Part shown: positions 25,083 through 32,911 of the stretch, piece by piece
How the letters are laid out: each line of letters starts with the position of its first letter
Position numbering within the stretch: the stretch's first letter is position 1
NCBI GenBank assembly: GCA_015272515.1
Contig: JACYLN010000111.1
Coordinates: forward strand, 1-64,000
Length of the DNA: 64,000 nt
DNA from: Leptolyngbyaceae cyanobacterium C42_A2020_001
GTDB taxonomy: Bacteria; Cyanobacteriota; Cyanobacteriia; Leptolyngbyales; Leptolyngbyaceae
Direction: 5' to 3'
Notes under the pieces: generated by a model
What the model saw: the letters and a program-made list of their open reading frames with translations, nothing else
What the model was told of the DNA's origin: nothing
The model's database searches: none
Program-made: the position numbers and the translations under genes

Positions 25083-26258
25083 CTAACCAGGTTCTTTGTC
25101 AGGTAGAGGAGCAGGTTTAACATTGAGGGTCCGCGACTGTCCATTGCGATTCACAGTAATTGGCAACGGTGTACCAATGGCAATTGTTTCCACTTTTTGC
25201 TGAACCTGGTTAGCGGTTTCCACAGCCGTTCCCCCCACACTTTCAATAATGTCACCAGGACGGATCCCCCCCTGAGCAGCAGGTGAGTTGGGCAGCACCG
25301 CCAACACAATCACACCCTGTTCTTGCTTAATCCGAACATCCGAATTCGAGTTGTTGATTTGTTCCCGCAGTTCAGGGGTGAGTTCTGCCATTTGAACACC
25401 CAAATAGGGATGCTCGGCGCGTCCTTTGGTGACAATCTGGTCGGCAACTCGCTGGGCGGTGGCAATGGGCACGGCAAACCCAATTCCAGAAGCTCCCTGA
25501 ATAATAGCGGTGTTGATCCCCACCACCTCGCCTTTGGAGTTGAGCAAGGGACCGCCAGAGTTGCCGGGGTTAATGGCAGTATCGGTTTGAATGAAGTTGA
25601 CCCTGGCGGAGCCGCCAAAGTCGGCACCCGATCGCCCCGTGGCGCTGATGATCCCTTGAGTGACTGTGAAATCTAAGCCAAGCGGATTCCCGATCGCGAT
25701 TGCGGCTTGTCCAGGTAGGAGGCTATCGGAGTTGCCAATTTTAACTGTAGGCAGTCCACTCGCATCAATTTCAACCACCGCCACATCCGTTGTTCGGTCT
25801 GCGCCTCGCACACGCCCATTAAAGCGTCGCCCATCTTGAAGCACTACCGAGACATTGTCTGCCCCTTCAACCACGTGAGCATTGGTAAAAATTCGTCCAT
25901 TTGCCGACACAATAAAGCCGGAGCCAGTTCCTCGTTGCACCCGTTCTTGGGGAGCGCGACCACCGAAGGGATCAAACCCCAAGTCACCAAACGGTTGATC
26001 CACCACTCGGCTAGCATTAATTCGCACAACGGCGGGTGCCGCGTCTTTTACAATCTGCGCCACGAAATCGGGGCTACCCGGATTGAGCGAAAGTGAGGGG
26101 GTGGCGGGCGATCGCTCTAGCTGCTGGGGTTGGGCAGAAACAGATTGTTCTCCCGCCGGATTACGTTCCAAAATTCCCTGACACCCGGCACTACCCACAC
26201 CCGCCAACAGCACCAAATAAATGAGAGGTTGTTTCAACACACACTTCAAGAGATTCAT
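25083..26258 (-). CDS. Deg/HtrA-family serine protease, lipoprotein type
   Basis: The 391-residue protein has a lipoprotein signal (VGSAGC, Cys26), a linker, a trypsin-like domain and one PDZ domain. The triad is His128 (FTNAHVVEG), Asp158 (TTDVAVVEID) and Ser234 (GNSGGPLL). The PDZ domain at about 285-380 contains VIVLAVLPNSPAAQGGIRPGDIIESVGG. This is the layout of cyanobacterial HhoA/HhoB/HtrA proteases, which degrade misfolded envelope proteins. It cannot be assigned to one of the three paralogues from this sequence alone. It is followed closely by the HD gene. Confidence 0.92.
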   Translation of the reverse strand: MNLLKCVLKQPLIYLVLLAGVGSAGCQGILERNPAGEQSVSAQPQQLERSPATPSLSLNPGSPDFVAQIVKDAAPAVVRINASRVVDQPFGDLGFDPFGGRAPQERVQRGTGSGFIVSANGRIFTNAHVVEGADNVSVVLQDGRRFNGRVRGADRTTDVAVVEIDASGLPTVKIGNSDSLLPGQAAIAIGNPLGLDFTVTQGIISATGRSGADFGGSARVNFIQTDTAINPGNSGGPLLNSKGEVVGINTAIIQGASGIGFAVPIATAQRVADQIVTKGRAEHPYLGVQMAELTPELREQINNSNSDVRIKQEQGVIVLAVLPNSPAAQGGIRPGDIIESVGGTAVETANQVQQKVETIAIGTPLPITVNRNGQSRTLNVKPAPLPDKEPG

Positions 26259-26347
26259 GGTTTTAATACGAGCGATCGCAATACATCTACAGCAATCCTA
26301 GATGATCCCTCGTGCGATCGTCTGGCTATTTTCAACCGTAAAGAAAT

Positions 26348-26385
26348 AAGGAGCCTTGCCAAAGACAAAGCTCCCTTACTAGCTC
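26348..26385 (-). terminator. Possible terminator downstream of the 50-residue gene
   Basis: On the minus strand AAGGGAGC is followed after about 15 bases by GCTCCTT and a T-rich tail (ATTTCTTT). The pairing has one bulge. It lies about 110 bases after the stop of the small gene at 26489. Confidence 0.4.
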
Positions 26386-26488
26386 TCTAAATAGAGCCAC
26401 TCAACCCATTGTGATCAGGAATTTAAACCGTCAAGATGCAGTTAGATACTTCTCCCAATAACTGTAGTTCTTAGGGTTAAAAGAAAGA

Positions 26489-26641
26489 TCAATAGTCAGC
26501 CGAGCGATCTCTTCTATTAGAGTCACCATCATAAGGCTGTACACCCGTATTTGGGTACTTATCATCACTAACCGAGAAAATGCGGGAAACAGCCCCAGAA
26601 ACGAACTGAATCGCATCATCAATGATTTTGGGAATGCTCAT
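26489..26641 (-). CDS. Small protein, 50 residues, not in standard calls
   Basis: The ATG lies six bases after a strong GGAGG (GGAGGAAGATT), and the frame closes with TGA after 50 codons. The product begins MSIPKIIDDAIQFVSGAVSR, an amphipathic helix, then FSVSDDKYPNTGVQPYDGD with alternating acidic residues and a basic end SNRRDRSADY. There is no signal peptide. The longer ORF on the same strand in another frame (26431-26622) lacks a ribosome-binding site and is less protein-like at its start. No family recognised; the ribosome-binding site and composition make coding likely. Confidence 0.6.
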   Translation of the reverse strand: MSIPKIIDDAIQFVSGAVSRIFSVSDDKYPNTGVQPYDGDSNRRDRSADY

Positions 26642-27249
26642 AATCTTCCTCCAGAGTGGCTTGATTGAAGTCTTTGTAGGGACAAGACGTTGCGGTTTGA
26701 GTAAACTTCAATGCTCAATAGCCTTACGCTTTTATTATGGCAATTCTTCTCCCAATGGGAGCAATTTGAATTAATTGTTCAAACCCTGAGCTGTATTGTT
26801 TGACGCTTCTTTATATAATGTAACCTCTTCACAATTCATCTAGCGCACCCGAAAATCAATACTCATCAGAAACGCAGAAAAATTACTCATTTAGATTCAA
26901 TATACTTTTATTAAACTAACCCGTGATTGATTTATTCAACGTTGCAATCAAACACACTTCTTAAAGCAGAAAGTAGTTTACTCTTAATTTTTCCATGTCT
27001 AAGGAATGTTTAGAAAGTGTCACTTAAGGTTCAGTTGACTTAAGTTTGGGCGTAAGAGTCATCGGCTAATTTTAATAAGGCGTACTATAAATCTTTCCCC
27101 TTCAGAGGATGTCAACTTCTCTTAAAAACTTGCAGTGAAGGGAATCCAGGTTACACCAGTCAGCGCTAAGGAACAAATAATTCTAGAGTACATCTTCCTA
27201 ATTATGGTTTTTATTACTATAATTAGGAAGATGTATCCTGCAACTGAGC
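26642..27249. promoter_or_regulatory. Long AT-rich regulatory region upstream of the NAD operon
   Basis: Some 600 bases hold no convincing ORF. Besides the 17-bp inverted repeat next to pncB, ACTTAAG (27022-27028) and CTTAAGT (27039-27045) form a second inverted repeat with a ten-base spacer. A TTGACG and a TATAAT near 26805-26820 are too close together to be one -35/-10 pair. The promoters of the 50-residue gene and of pncB must both lie here. Confidence 0.4.
27189..27235. promoter_or_regulatory. 17-bp perfect inverted repeat before pncB
   Basis: TACATCTTCCTAATTAT (27189-27205) is repeated in inverted form at 27219-27235 with 13 bases between. It ends 14 bases before the pncB ATG. The stem is AT-rich and there is no T run, so an operator is more likely than a terminator. 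Because the operon encodes NrtR, whose known sites are palindromes in front of NAD genes, this is a candidate NrtR operator. A leader-RNA hairpin that covers the ribosome-binding site is the alternative. Confidence 0.55.
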
Positions 27250-28662
27250 ATGAGTTCTTTAACCGCTAGTATGTTGCGATCGCCCAGCTTGGAAGATCAA
27301 GCGCTAGTTGTCACCCCAACCGATCTCAGCCTTCTAACCGACTTGTATCAACTCACAATGACCGCTTGCTATGTTGGTGAGCAGCTCGATCAACGTACTG
27401 CCAGTTTTGAGCTGTTTGCCCGCCGTTTGCCGCCAGGGTTTGGCTATCTGATCGCGATGGGGTTGGCGCAGGCTCTAGAGTATCTAGAAAATCTGCATTT
27501 CAGCCAGAAGCAATTAGAGCAGTTGCAGGCGACTAGGATTTTTGCCCATGCTCCCGATGAGTTCTGGTCGTTGCTGGCAAATGGGCGGTTTACAGGAGAG
27601 GTGTGGGCAGTGCCAGAAGGGACGGCTGTATTTGCCAATGAGCCATTGCTGCGGGTAGAAGCCCCGTTGTGGCAAGCCCAATTGGTTGAAACCTATTTAC
27701 TCAATGCTGTGAACTATCAAACGCTGATTGCCACACGGGCAGCCCGAATGCGGGATGCGGCGGGTTTAGAAGCGACCCTGCTGGAATTTGGTACTCGTCG
27801 AGCGTTTGGTCCACAGGCATCGGTATGGGCGGCACGGGCAGCGCTTGCGGCTGGCATGAATGCGACTTCTAACGTGTTGGCGGCACTGCAACTGGGGCGA
27901 AAACCTGCGGGTACAATGGCTCATTCTCTTGTGATGGCGCTGGCAGCAACCGAGGGCGGCGAAACCCAAGCGTTTACGGCGTTTCATCGCTACTTTCCGG
28001 GTGCGCCGTTGTTGATTGACACCTACGATGTAGTAGCGGCAGCAAAATCCCTTGCTGAGAGGGTAGAGTGTGGAGAATTGCAACTGGCAGGGGTACGGCT
28101 GGACTCTGGCGATTTGTTATCGTTGTCCAAACAAGTGCGCCAACTGTTGCCAGGCGTGTCGATTTTTGCCAGTGGCGATTTAGATGAATATCGTATTGCC
28201 GAACTAAGGGCAGCGGGTGCTTGCATCGATGGGTATGGCTTGGGCACACAACTGGTGACGGGGTCACCGGTGAATGGAGTGTATAAACTGGTCGAAATTG
28301 ATGGTATTCCAGTGATGAAAGAGGCAATCGGGAAGGTGACCTATCCAGGACGCAAGCAGGTGTTTCGGCGCTATGAGAGTGGAGTGGCAGTGAGCGATCG
28401 CCTGGGATTGGTGCCTGCAACCGACGAGGAAACCCATCAGCCTAGCGGGGATGAGCAACCGCTGTTGCAGTGTGTAATGCGGCACGGTCAGCGAGTTAGC
28501 CCACCGGAATCATTAGATGCGATCGCCCAACGAACGATGCAATCCGTCGCCAGTTTGCCCCTCGAAACCCGCAACTTCCATACGCCAGTTTCGCTTCCCG
28601 TCCAGTTGTCCTCTGAGTTGGAGGCATTAATTGAGCAAACGCAGCGGAGGATCCACCAATGA
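27250..28662 (+). CDS. pncB: Nicotinate phosphoribosyltransferase
   Basis: The 470-residue enzyme joins nicotinate to PRPP to give nicotinate mononucleotide, the entry to NAD salvage. LLTDLYQLTMTACYVGEQLDQRTASFELFARRLP is the family N-terminus. EFGTRRAFGPQASVWAARAALAAGMNATSNV and TMAHSLVMA (the His region phosphorylated in relatives) follow. LDSGDLLSLSKQVRQLL and FASGDLDEYRIAEL bind the phosphate. Length is normal. It is the first gene of a four-gene operon: its stop overlaps the nadD start by ATGA. A 17-bp inverted repeat ends 14 bases before the ATG. Confidence 0.93.
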   Translation: MSSLTASMLRSPSLEDQALVVTPTDLSLLTDLYQLTMTACYVGEQLDQRTASFELFARRLPPGFGYLIAMGLAQALEYLENLHFSQKQLEQLQATRIFAHAPDEFWSLLANGRFTGEVWAVPEGTAVFANEPLLRVEAPLWQAQLVETYLLNAVNYQTLIATRAARMRDAAGLEATLLEFGTRRAFGPQASVWAARAALAAGMNATSNVLAALQLGRKPAGTMAHSLVMALAATEGGETQAFTAFHRYFPGAPLLIDTYDVVAAAKSLAERVECGELQLAGVRLDSGDLLSLSKQVRQLLPGVSIFASGDLDEYRIAELRAAGACIDGYGLGTQLVTGSPVNGVYKLVEIDGIPVMKEAIGKVTYPGRKQVFRRYESGVAVSDRLGLVPATDEETHQPSGDEQPLLQCVMRHGQRVSPPESLDAIAQRTMQSVASLPLETRNFHTPVSLPVQLSSELEALIEQTQRRIHQ

Positions 28663-29285
28663 ATAAACGGCAAAAGAAACCTCCAAGGCTGAACATTGCG
28701 TTGTTTGGCACCAGTGCCGATCCGCCAACGGTTGGGCATCAATTCATCATTGCCTGGTTAGCCCAACGGTTTGATTGGGTCGCTGTTTGGGCAGCAGATA
28801 ATCCATTTAAGGGGCATCAAACTCCGCTGGCTCACCGTATGACCATGTTGGATTTAATGATTCAAGATCTCGATCTGCCTCGCGACAATGTGCATCTGCA
28901 TCCAGAATTGAGTCAATCTCGCACGATTCATACGTTGGAGATTGCCACACAGCGCTGGAAAAATGCTCACTTTACCCTGGTCATTGGGTCGGATCTGGTG
29001 GCTCAGTTGCCAAACTGGTATCGGATTGAGGAACTGTTACAAGCGGTCGATCTCCTCATTGTGCCAAGACCGGGCTATCCTTTGAGTGAGCCTGCTCTGG
29101 AGGAATTGAGGCATCGAGGAGCCAGAGTAGCGATCGCGGATTTAACCTGTCCAGATACCTCTTCTACTGCCTATCGAGCGCAAGGGAAAACCGACGGGTT
29201 AACGCCTCCCATTGAAGACTACATCCACCGGGAGCACCTATACCTATGCCAGGACGCGCCCAGAGAAAAGCAACCAAGTCACTAA
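28659..29285 (+). CDS. nadD: Nicotinate-nucleotide adenylyltransferase
   Basis: The 208-residue protein transfers AMP from ATP to nicotinate mononucleotide. The nucleotidyltransferase motif is ALFGTSADPPTVGHQ (a Gly-Thr-x-x-x-Pro-x-x-x-Gly-His variant), followed by RMTMLDLMI, FTLVIGSDLVAQLPNWYRIEELLQ for the adenine region and DTSSTAYR for the C-terminal ATP-phosphate motif. Its ATG overlaps the pncB stop, and its last 40 bases overlap the start of nrtR. The overlaps imply translational coupling. Family assignment is strong. Confidence 0.9.
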   Translation: MNKRQKKPPRLNIALFGTSADPPTVGHQFIIAWLAQRFDWVAVWAADNPFKGHQTPLAHRMTMLDLMIQDLDLPRDNVHLHPELSQSRTIHTLEIATQRWKNAHFTLVIGSDLVAQLPNWYRIEELLQAVDLLIVPRPGYPLSEPALEELRHRGARVAIADLTCPDTSSTAYRAQGKTDGLTPPIEDYIHREHLYLCQDAPREKQPSH

Positions 29286-29992
29286 GCCACCCACCGCTCG
29301 CCGACTTCAAAGTGGGAGTCGATAACGTGATTTTTTCAGTCGATACGGATCAAAATCGGCTCTTGGTGCTCTTGGTCATGCGGCAAGAAGAACCTTTTTT
29401 TGGGCAGTGGAGTTTGCCTGGAACGCTGGTACGCCACGGTGAATCGCTGGAAGACGCAGCCTATCGCATTTTGGCAGAAAAAATTCGCGCCCGGAACCTC
29501 TATCTGGAACAGTTGTATACCTTTGGGGGTCCAGACCGCGACCCGCGAGAAGCCCCTGATAGTTATGGCGATCGCTATCTATCTGTCAGCTACTTTGCAT
29601 TGGTGCGCTATGCCGAAGCCGAACTGATTGCCGATCGCGTTAGTGGCATCGCCTGGTATTCATTAGAGCAAGTGCCCGATCTGGCTTTCGATCACAAACA
29701 GATTTTGGAATACGGGCATCGCCGTCTGCGAAACAAGTTGGAATACAGCCCCGTTGCCTTTGAAGTGTTGCCGGAGCTGTTTACCTTGAGTGATCTCTAC
29801 CAGCTTTACACCACTGTTTTAGGCGAAAACTTTTCCGACTATTCCAATTTCCGCTCTCGCCTACTCAAGCTGGGTTTTTTGGAAGATACCGGGGTAAAAG
29901 TCTCCCGTGGTGCCGGACGGCCCGCCAGCCTTTATCGCTTTGATGCCGAAGCCTTTGCACCTTACAAAGACAAACCAATGGTGTTTATTTAA
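29246..29992 (+). CDS. nrtR: NrtR-type Nudix-domain transcriptional regulator of NAD genes
   Basis: The 248-residue protein has a Nudix fold (residues about 20-155, DFKVGVDNVIFSVD then WSLPGTLVRHGESLEDAA) and a C-terminal winged helix (about 165-245, LFTLSDLYQLYTTVLGENF, then GRPASLYRFD). The Nudix box is broken: the REUxEExGU part reads R-I-L-A-E-K-I-R, so catalytic Glu residues are missing. This is the mark of NrtR, which senses ADP-ribose or related products and represses NAD genes. The known Synechocystis homologue, next to nadE, supports the call. It lies four bases before nadE and overlaps nadD. Confidence 0.85.
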   Translation: MPGRAQRKATKSLSHPPLADFKVGVDNVIFSVDTDQNRLLVLLVMRQEEPFFGQWSLPGTLVRHGESLEDAAYRILAEKIRARNLYLEQLYTFGGPDRDPREAPDSYGDRYLSVSYFALVRYAEAELIADRVSGIAWYSLEQVPDLAFDHKQILEYGHRRLRNKLEYSPVAFEVLPELFTLSDLYQLYTTVLGENFSDYSNFRSRLLKLGFLEDTGVKVSRGAGRPASLYRFDAEAFAPYKDKPMVFI

Positions 29993-29995
29993 TTT

Positions 29996-31738
29996 ATGAA
30001 AATTGCGATCGCTCAACTGAATCCCATCATTGGGGATATTGACGGGAATGCCCAGCGTATTTTAGCCACTGCTCAAACGGCTGCTGCGCAGGGTGCTGAG
30101 GTATTTCTCACACCGGAACTATCGCTCTGTGGTTATCCGCCCCGTGACCTGTTGACGCATCCTGATTTTGTCGAAGCAATGGGGCAGGCATTGGAGCAAC
30201 TCGCGATCACCCTTCCCCCCCAACTGATAGCACTCGTTGGAGTCGTCACCATTAACCCCAACGCAGGCATCGCAGGCGGTAAACCCCTCTTCAATAGCAG
30301 CGCCCTTCTCGCCAACGGGCAAATTCAGCAAATCTTTCACAAACGCCTGCTGCCCACCTACGACGTCTTTGATGAAGACCGCTACTTTGAACCCGGTGAA
30401 AAGCCGAATCATTTCGTGTTTCCTTCCTCTCTTCACCTCGGCGTGACCATCTGCGAAGACCTGTGGAATGATGAGGAATTTTGGGGCAAACGCACTTACG
30501 AAATTAACCCGATCGCCGATTTAGCGCAGATTGGGGTTCATCTCACGATTAATTTATCGGCATCGCCTTTCACGGTGGGCAAGCAGGCATTACGCGAAGC
30601 CATGTTGAAGCACGCAGCAACGCGGTTCAATCAGCCTGTGATTTATGTGAATCAGGTGGGCGGTAATGATGATCTAATTTTTGACGGCAATAGTGTGGCG
30701 TTCAATCGGCGAGGGGAACTGGTGTGTCGTGCTCGTGCCTTTGAAACCGATTTGCTGCTGGTGGACTACGACGAGGAGCAGCAAGATTTGGTGGCGATCG
30801 CCCCTGATATTACCCCTTTGCCGGAAAACGATGATGCCGAAATTTGGGGGGCGTTAGTCCTGGGTGTGAAAGATTACGCCCGCAAGTGTGGCTTTCGCAA
30901 AGCAGTGATTGGGTTGAGTGGCGGAATTGATTCGGCGTTGGTGGCGGCGATCGCAACCGCAGCTCTCGGTCGAGAAAACGTATTAGGAGTGTTGATGCCG
31001 TCTCCCTACAGTTCCGAACACTCGGTCAAAGATGCGCTCCAGCTTGCTGAAAACCTGGGCATCCCCACCCAAACCCTGCCCATTGGCGAACTAATGCAGG
31101 GCTACGACCACACCTTAGAAACCCTGTTTGCCAACACCGAATTTGGATTGGCGGAAGAAAATATCCAGTCCCGGATTCGCGGCAACTTGCTGATGGCAAT
31201 CTCCAACAAGTTTGGACATCTGCTGCTCTCCACTGGTAATAAATCTGAAATGGCAGTCGGTTACTGTACCCTCTATGGCGACATGAACGGCGGACTTGCC
31301 GTCATTGCTGATGTCCCCAAGACGCGAGTTTACTCCATTTGCAATTGGCTAAATCAAACTGAGCGATCGCGTTCCAATCCCCCATCCCCAATCATCCCTC
31401 CCAATATCTTGACCAAAGCACCCAGTGCCGAACTCAAGCCGGGACAAGTGGATCAAGACTCGCTGCCACCCTACGAAATCTTGGATGATATTCTGGTGCG
31501 GCTGATTCACAATCATCAAACGCCGGATCAAATCGTACTGGCAGGACACGATCCAGCAGTGGTGGATAAGGTCACTCGGTTAGTATCGCGGGCAGAATTC
31601 AAACGTCGTCAGGCTCCTCCCGTGCTTAAAGTCACCGATCGCGCGTTTGGAGTGGGCTGGCGGATGCCGATCGCGAGTCGATGGCTATCTAAAACTACTC
31701 AAACTGTCAATCGTGAGGCTATTTGGAATCAGTTTTAA
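29996..31738 (+). CDS. nadE: Glutamine-dependent NAD+ synthetase
   Basis: The 580-residue enzyme amidates deamido-NAD to NAD. The N-terminal nitrilase domain has Glu41 (LTPELSLCG), Lys116 (FHKRLLPTYD) and Cys153 (VTICEDLW) and releases ammonia from glutamine. The C-terminal synthetase has the pyrophosphate loop IGLSGGIDSALV near residue 304 and STGNKSEMAVGY, with TKAPSAELKPGQVDQDSLPPYE near the end. Just before the latter lies a short Ser/Pro stretch (TERSRSNPPSPIIPP) that appears extra compared with relatives I remember, encoded by C-rich filler-like DNA. It is the last gene of the operon. Confidence 0.93.
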   Translation: MKIAIAQLNPIIGDIDGNAQRILATAQTAAAQGAEVFLTPELSLCGYPPRDLLTHPDFVEAMGQALEQLAITLPPQLIALVGVVTINPNAGIAGGKPLFNSSALLANGQIQQIFHKRLLPTYDVFDEDRYFEPGEKPNHFVFPSSLHLGVTICEDLWNDEEFWGKRTYEINPIADLAQIGVHLTINLSASPFTVGKQALREAMLKHAATRFNQPVIYVNQVGGNDDLIFDGNSVAFNRRGELVCRARAFETDLLLVDYDEEQQDLVAIAPDITPLPENDDAEIWGALVLGVKDYARKCGFRKAVIGLSGGIDSALVAAIATAALGRENVLGVLMPSPYSSEHSVKDALQLAENLGIPTQTLPIGELMQGYDHTLETLFANTEFGLAEENIQSRIRGNLLMAISNKFGHLLLSTGNKSEMAVGYCTLYGDMNGGLAVIADVPKTRVYSICNWLNQTERSRSNPPSPIIPPNILTKAPSAELKPGQVDQDSLPPYEILDDILVRLIHNHQTPDQIVLAGHDPAVVDKVTRLVSRAEFKRRQAPPVLKVTDRAFGVGWRMPIASRWLSKTTQTVNREAIWNQF

Positions 31739-31871
31739 ACACGACGGCTTTACACGCATAAAGAAATTACGAACCGTTGTTGCAAAAGGAACCTTACGCC
31801 AGCATTCAAATTCCTGTGTTTTAACTTGCACGATTTGCAAGGACATTACACGGTTTCCAATGGAGGAGAGG

Positions 31872-32774
31872 ATGTTGTCACGTTCACCTGTGTTCGCCCT
31901 TTTACACAAAGGTGTTTTAACCGCTACCGGGCTTGCAATTCTCGCAACTACACCCACCCTTGCCAGTGCATCCGCCTTTACAACTCAATCCAACAATCTG
32001 CATGATCATCTCATCGGTCAAACTCAAAAATCGACCAGCCTGCTCAACAGCATGGCGCAGCAAGGTTGGCTAATCGCCGACCGAGACGATGATGACGACG
32101 ATGATGATGATGATAAAAAGGGGCGTAAGCGGGAATATAAGAAAGACGGTCGCGAAATTCGAGAAGTTCAAGTGGTTCGCGTTGACTTAAACCGGGCGAA
32201 AAACCTGGCTCGCCAAGCCGCAGAAGCCGCCAATGGTGGAATCCGCTATTACCGTGCGGAAGCTTCCATGCATGGACCTGCGGCTCAATGTCCCTACGTT
32301 GACAATGGTGATTCCTGGACGTTTACCTTTCTGGGAGGTCGTCCCGGCTCAACGGTGATGACGACTGAAAGTGTGGTGACGGTTTACAAGAACAATCCCA
32401 GAGTCGTGGTGGCTTATAACGGAGCAATTCGTAATGTGCGCCAAACTCAGATTCAAAGCTTTACTTCCAGTCAGCGCACGGTGCTGGTTGATTTGCTGCG
32501 TGGCAACTGCGAGTGCAACTACTTGCTGAGTGATTCGCTCCGGACTCAAATTGTGAGCCAAACGCGATCGCTACCACCCGGCATTCAAAAGCAACTTCTG
32601 CGCGGTAAAGGCTTACCTCCTGGCATTGCTAAGAAATTGGTGAAGTTGCCAAAACAAGTGAATACCTACATTAATCTGCCATCGCAATACGACTTGGTTG
32701 TGGTTGGTTCCAATCTGGTGTTGTTAGATCAGGTGCGCTACGTCGTGGTCGATTACATCTCCAACATCATCTAG
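31872..32774 (+). CDS. Exported protein with a ten-Asp run
   Basis: From the ATG at 31872, with GGAGG five bases before it, the protein has 300 residues; the frame is open further upstream without another good ribosome-binding site. A signal peptide ends near TLASASA. Residues near 70-80 form a run of ten Asp preceded by DR and followed by KKGRKREYKKD, a likely cation-binding or charge-pair segment. Then comes a globular part with ACQ-type CPYVDNGDSW and CECN, and a C-terminal LPPGIAKKL and VVVGSNLVLLDQVRYVVVDYI, which recall RcnB-type proteins. Function unknown; cation binding is inference. Confidence 0.55.
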   Translation: MLSRSPVFALLHKGVLTATGLAILATTPTLASASAFTTQSNNLHDHLIGQTQKSTSLLNSMAQQGWLIADRDDDDDDDDDDKKGRKREYKKDGREIREVQVVRVDLNRAKNLARQAAEAANGGIRYYRAEASMHGPAAQCPYVDNGDSWTFTFLGGRPGSTVMTTESVVTVYKNNPRVVVAYNGAIRNVRQTQIQSFTSSQRTVLVDLLRGNCECNYLLSDSLRTQIVSQTRSLPPGIQKQLLRGKGLPPGIAKKLVKLPKQVNTYINLPSQYDLVVVGSNLVLLDQVRYVVVDYISNII

Positions 32775-32789
32775 CAACCAAGAATAGAT

Positions 32790-32813
32790 AAGGGCGAACA
32801 ATGGTTCGCCCTT
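32790..32813. terminator. Hairpin after the Asp-run gene
   Basis: AAGGGCGAAC and GTTCGCCCTT pair perfectly over ten bases with a four-base loop. There is no T run. It is placed 15 bases after the gene and may end transcription for both sides, because the PIN-TRAM gene converges on it. Confidence 0.5.
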
Positions 32814-32911
32814 ACACAGGCTTCTCTGCTTATTTCTCGGCTTTCCAGGTGCCGCCGTAGGTGTAGAAGGGGTTGTTAAAGTTTCTGCATCGTTTTCCCA
32901 TACCTAGTCCC

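Noticed and set aside
26431-26622. 63-codon minus-strand ORF overlapping the 50-residue gene
   Set aside because: No ribosome-binding site and Met-rich repetitive start; the other frame has GGAGG at the right distance. Its end (NPKNYSYWEKYL) is protein-like, so a frameshift cannot be fully excluded.
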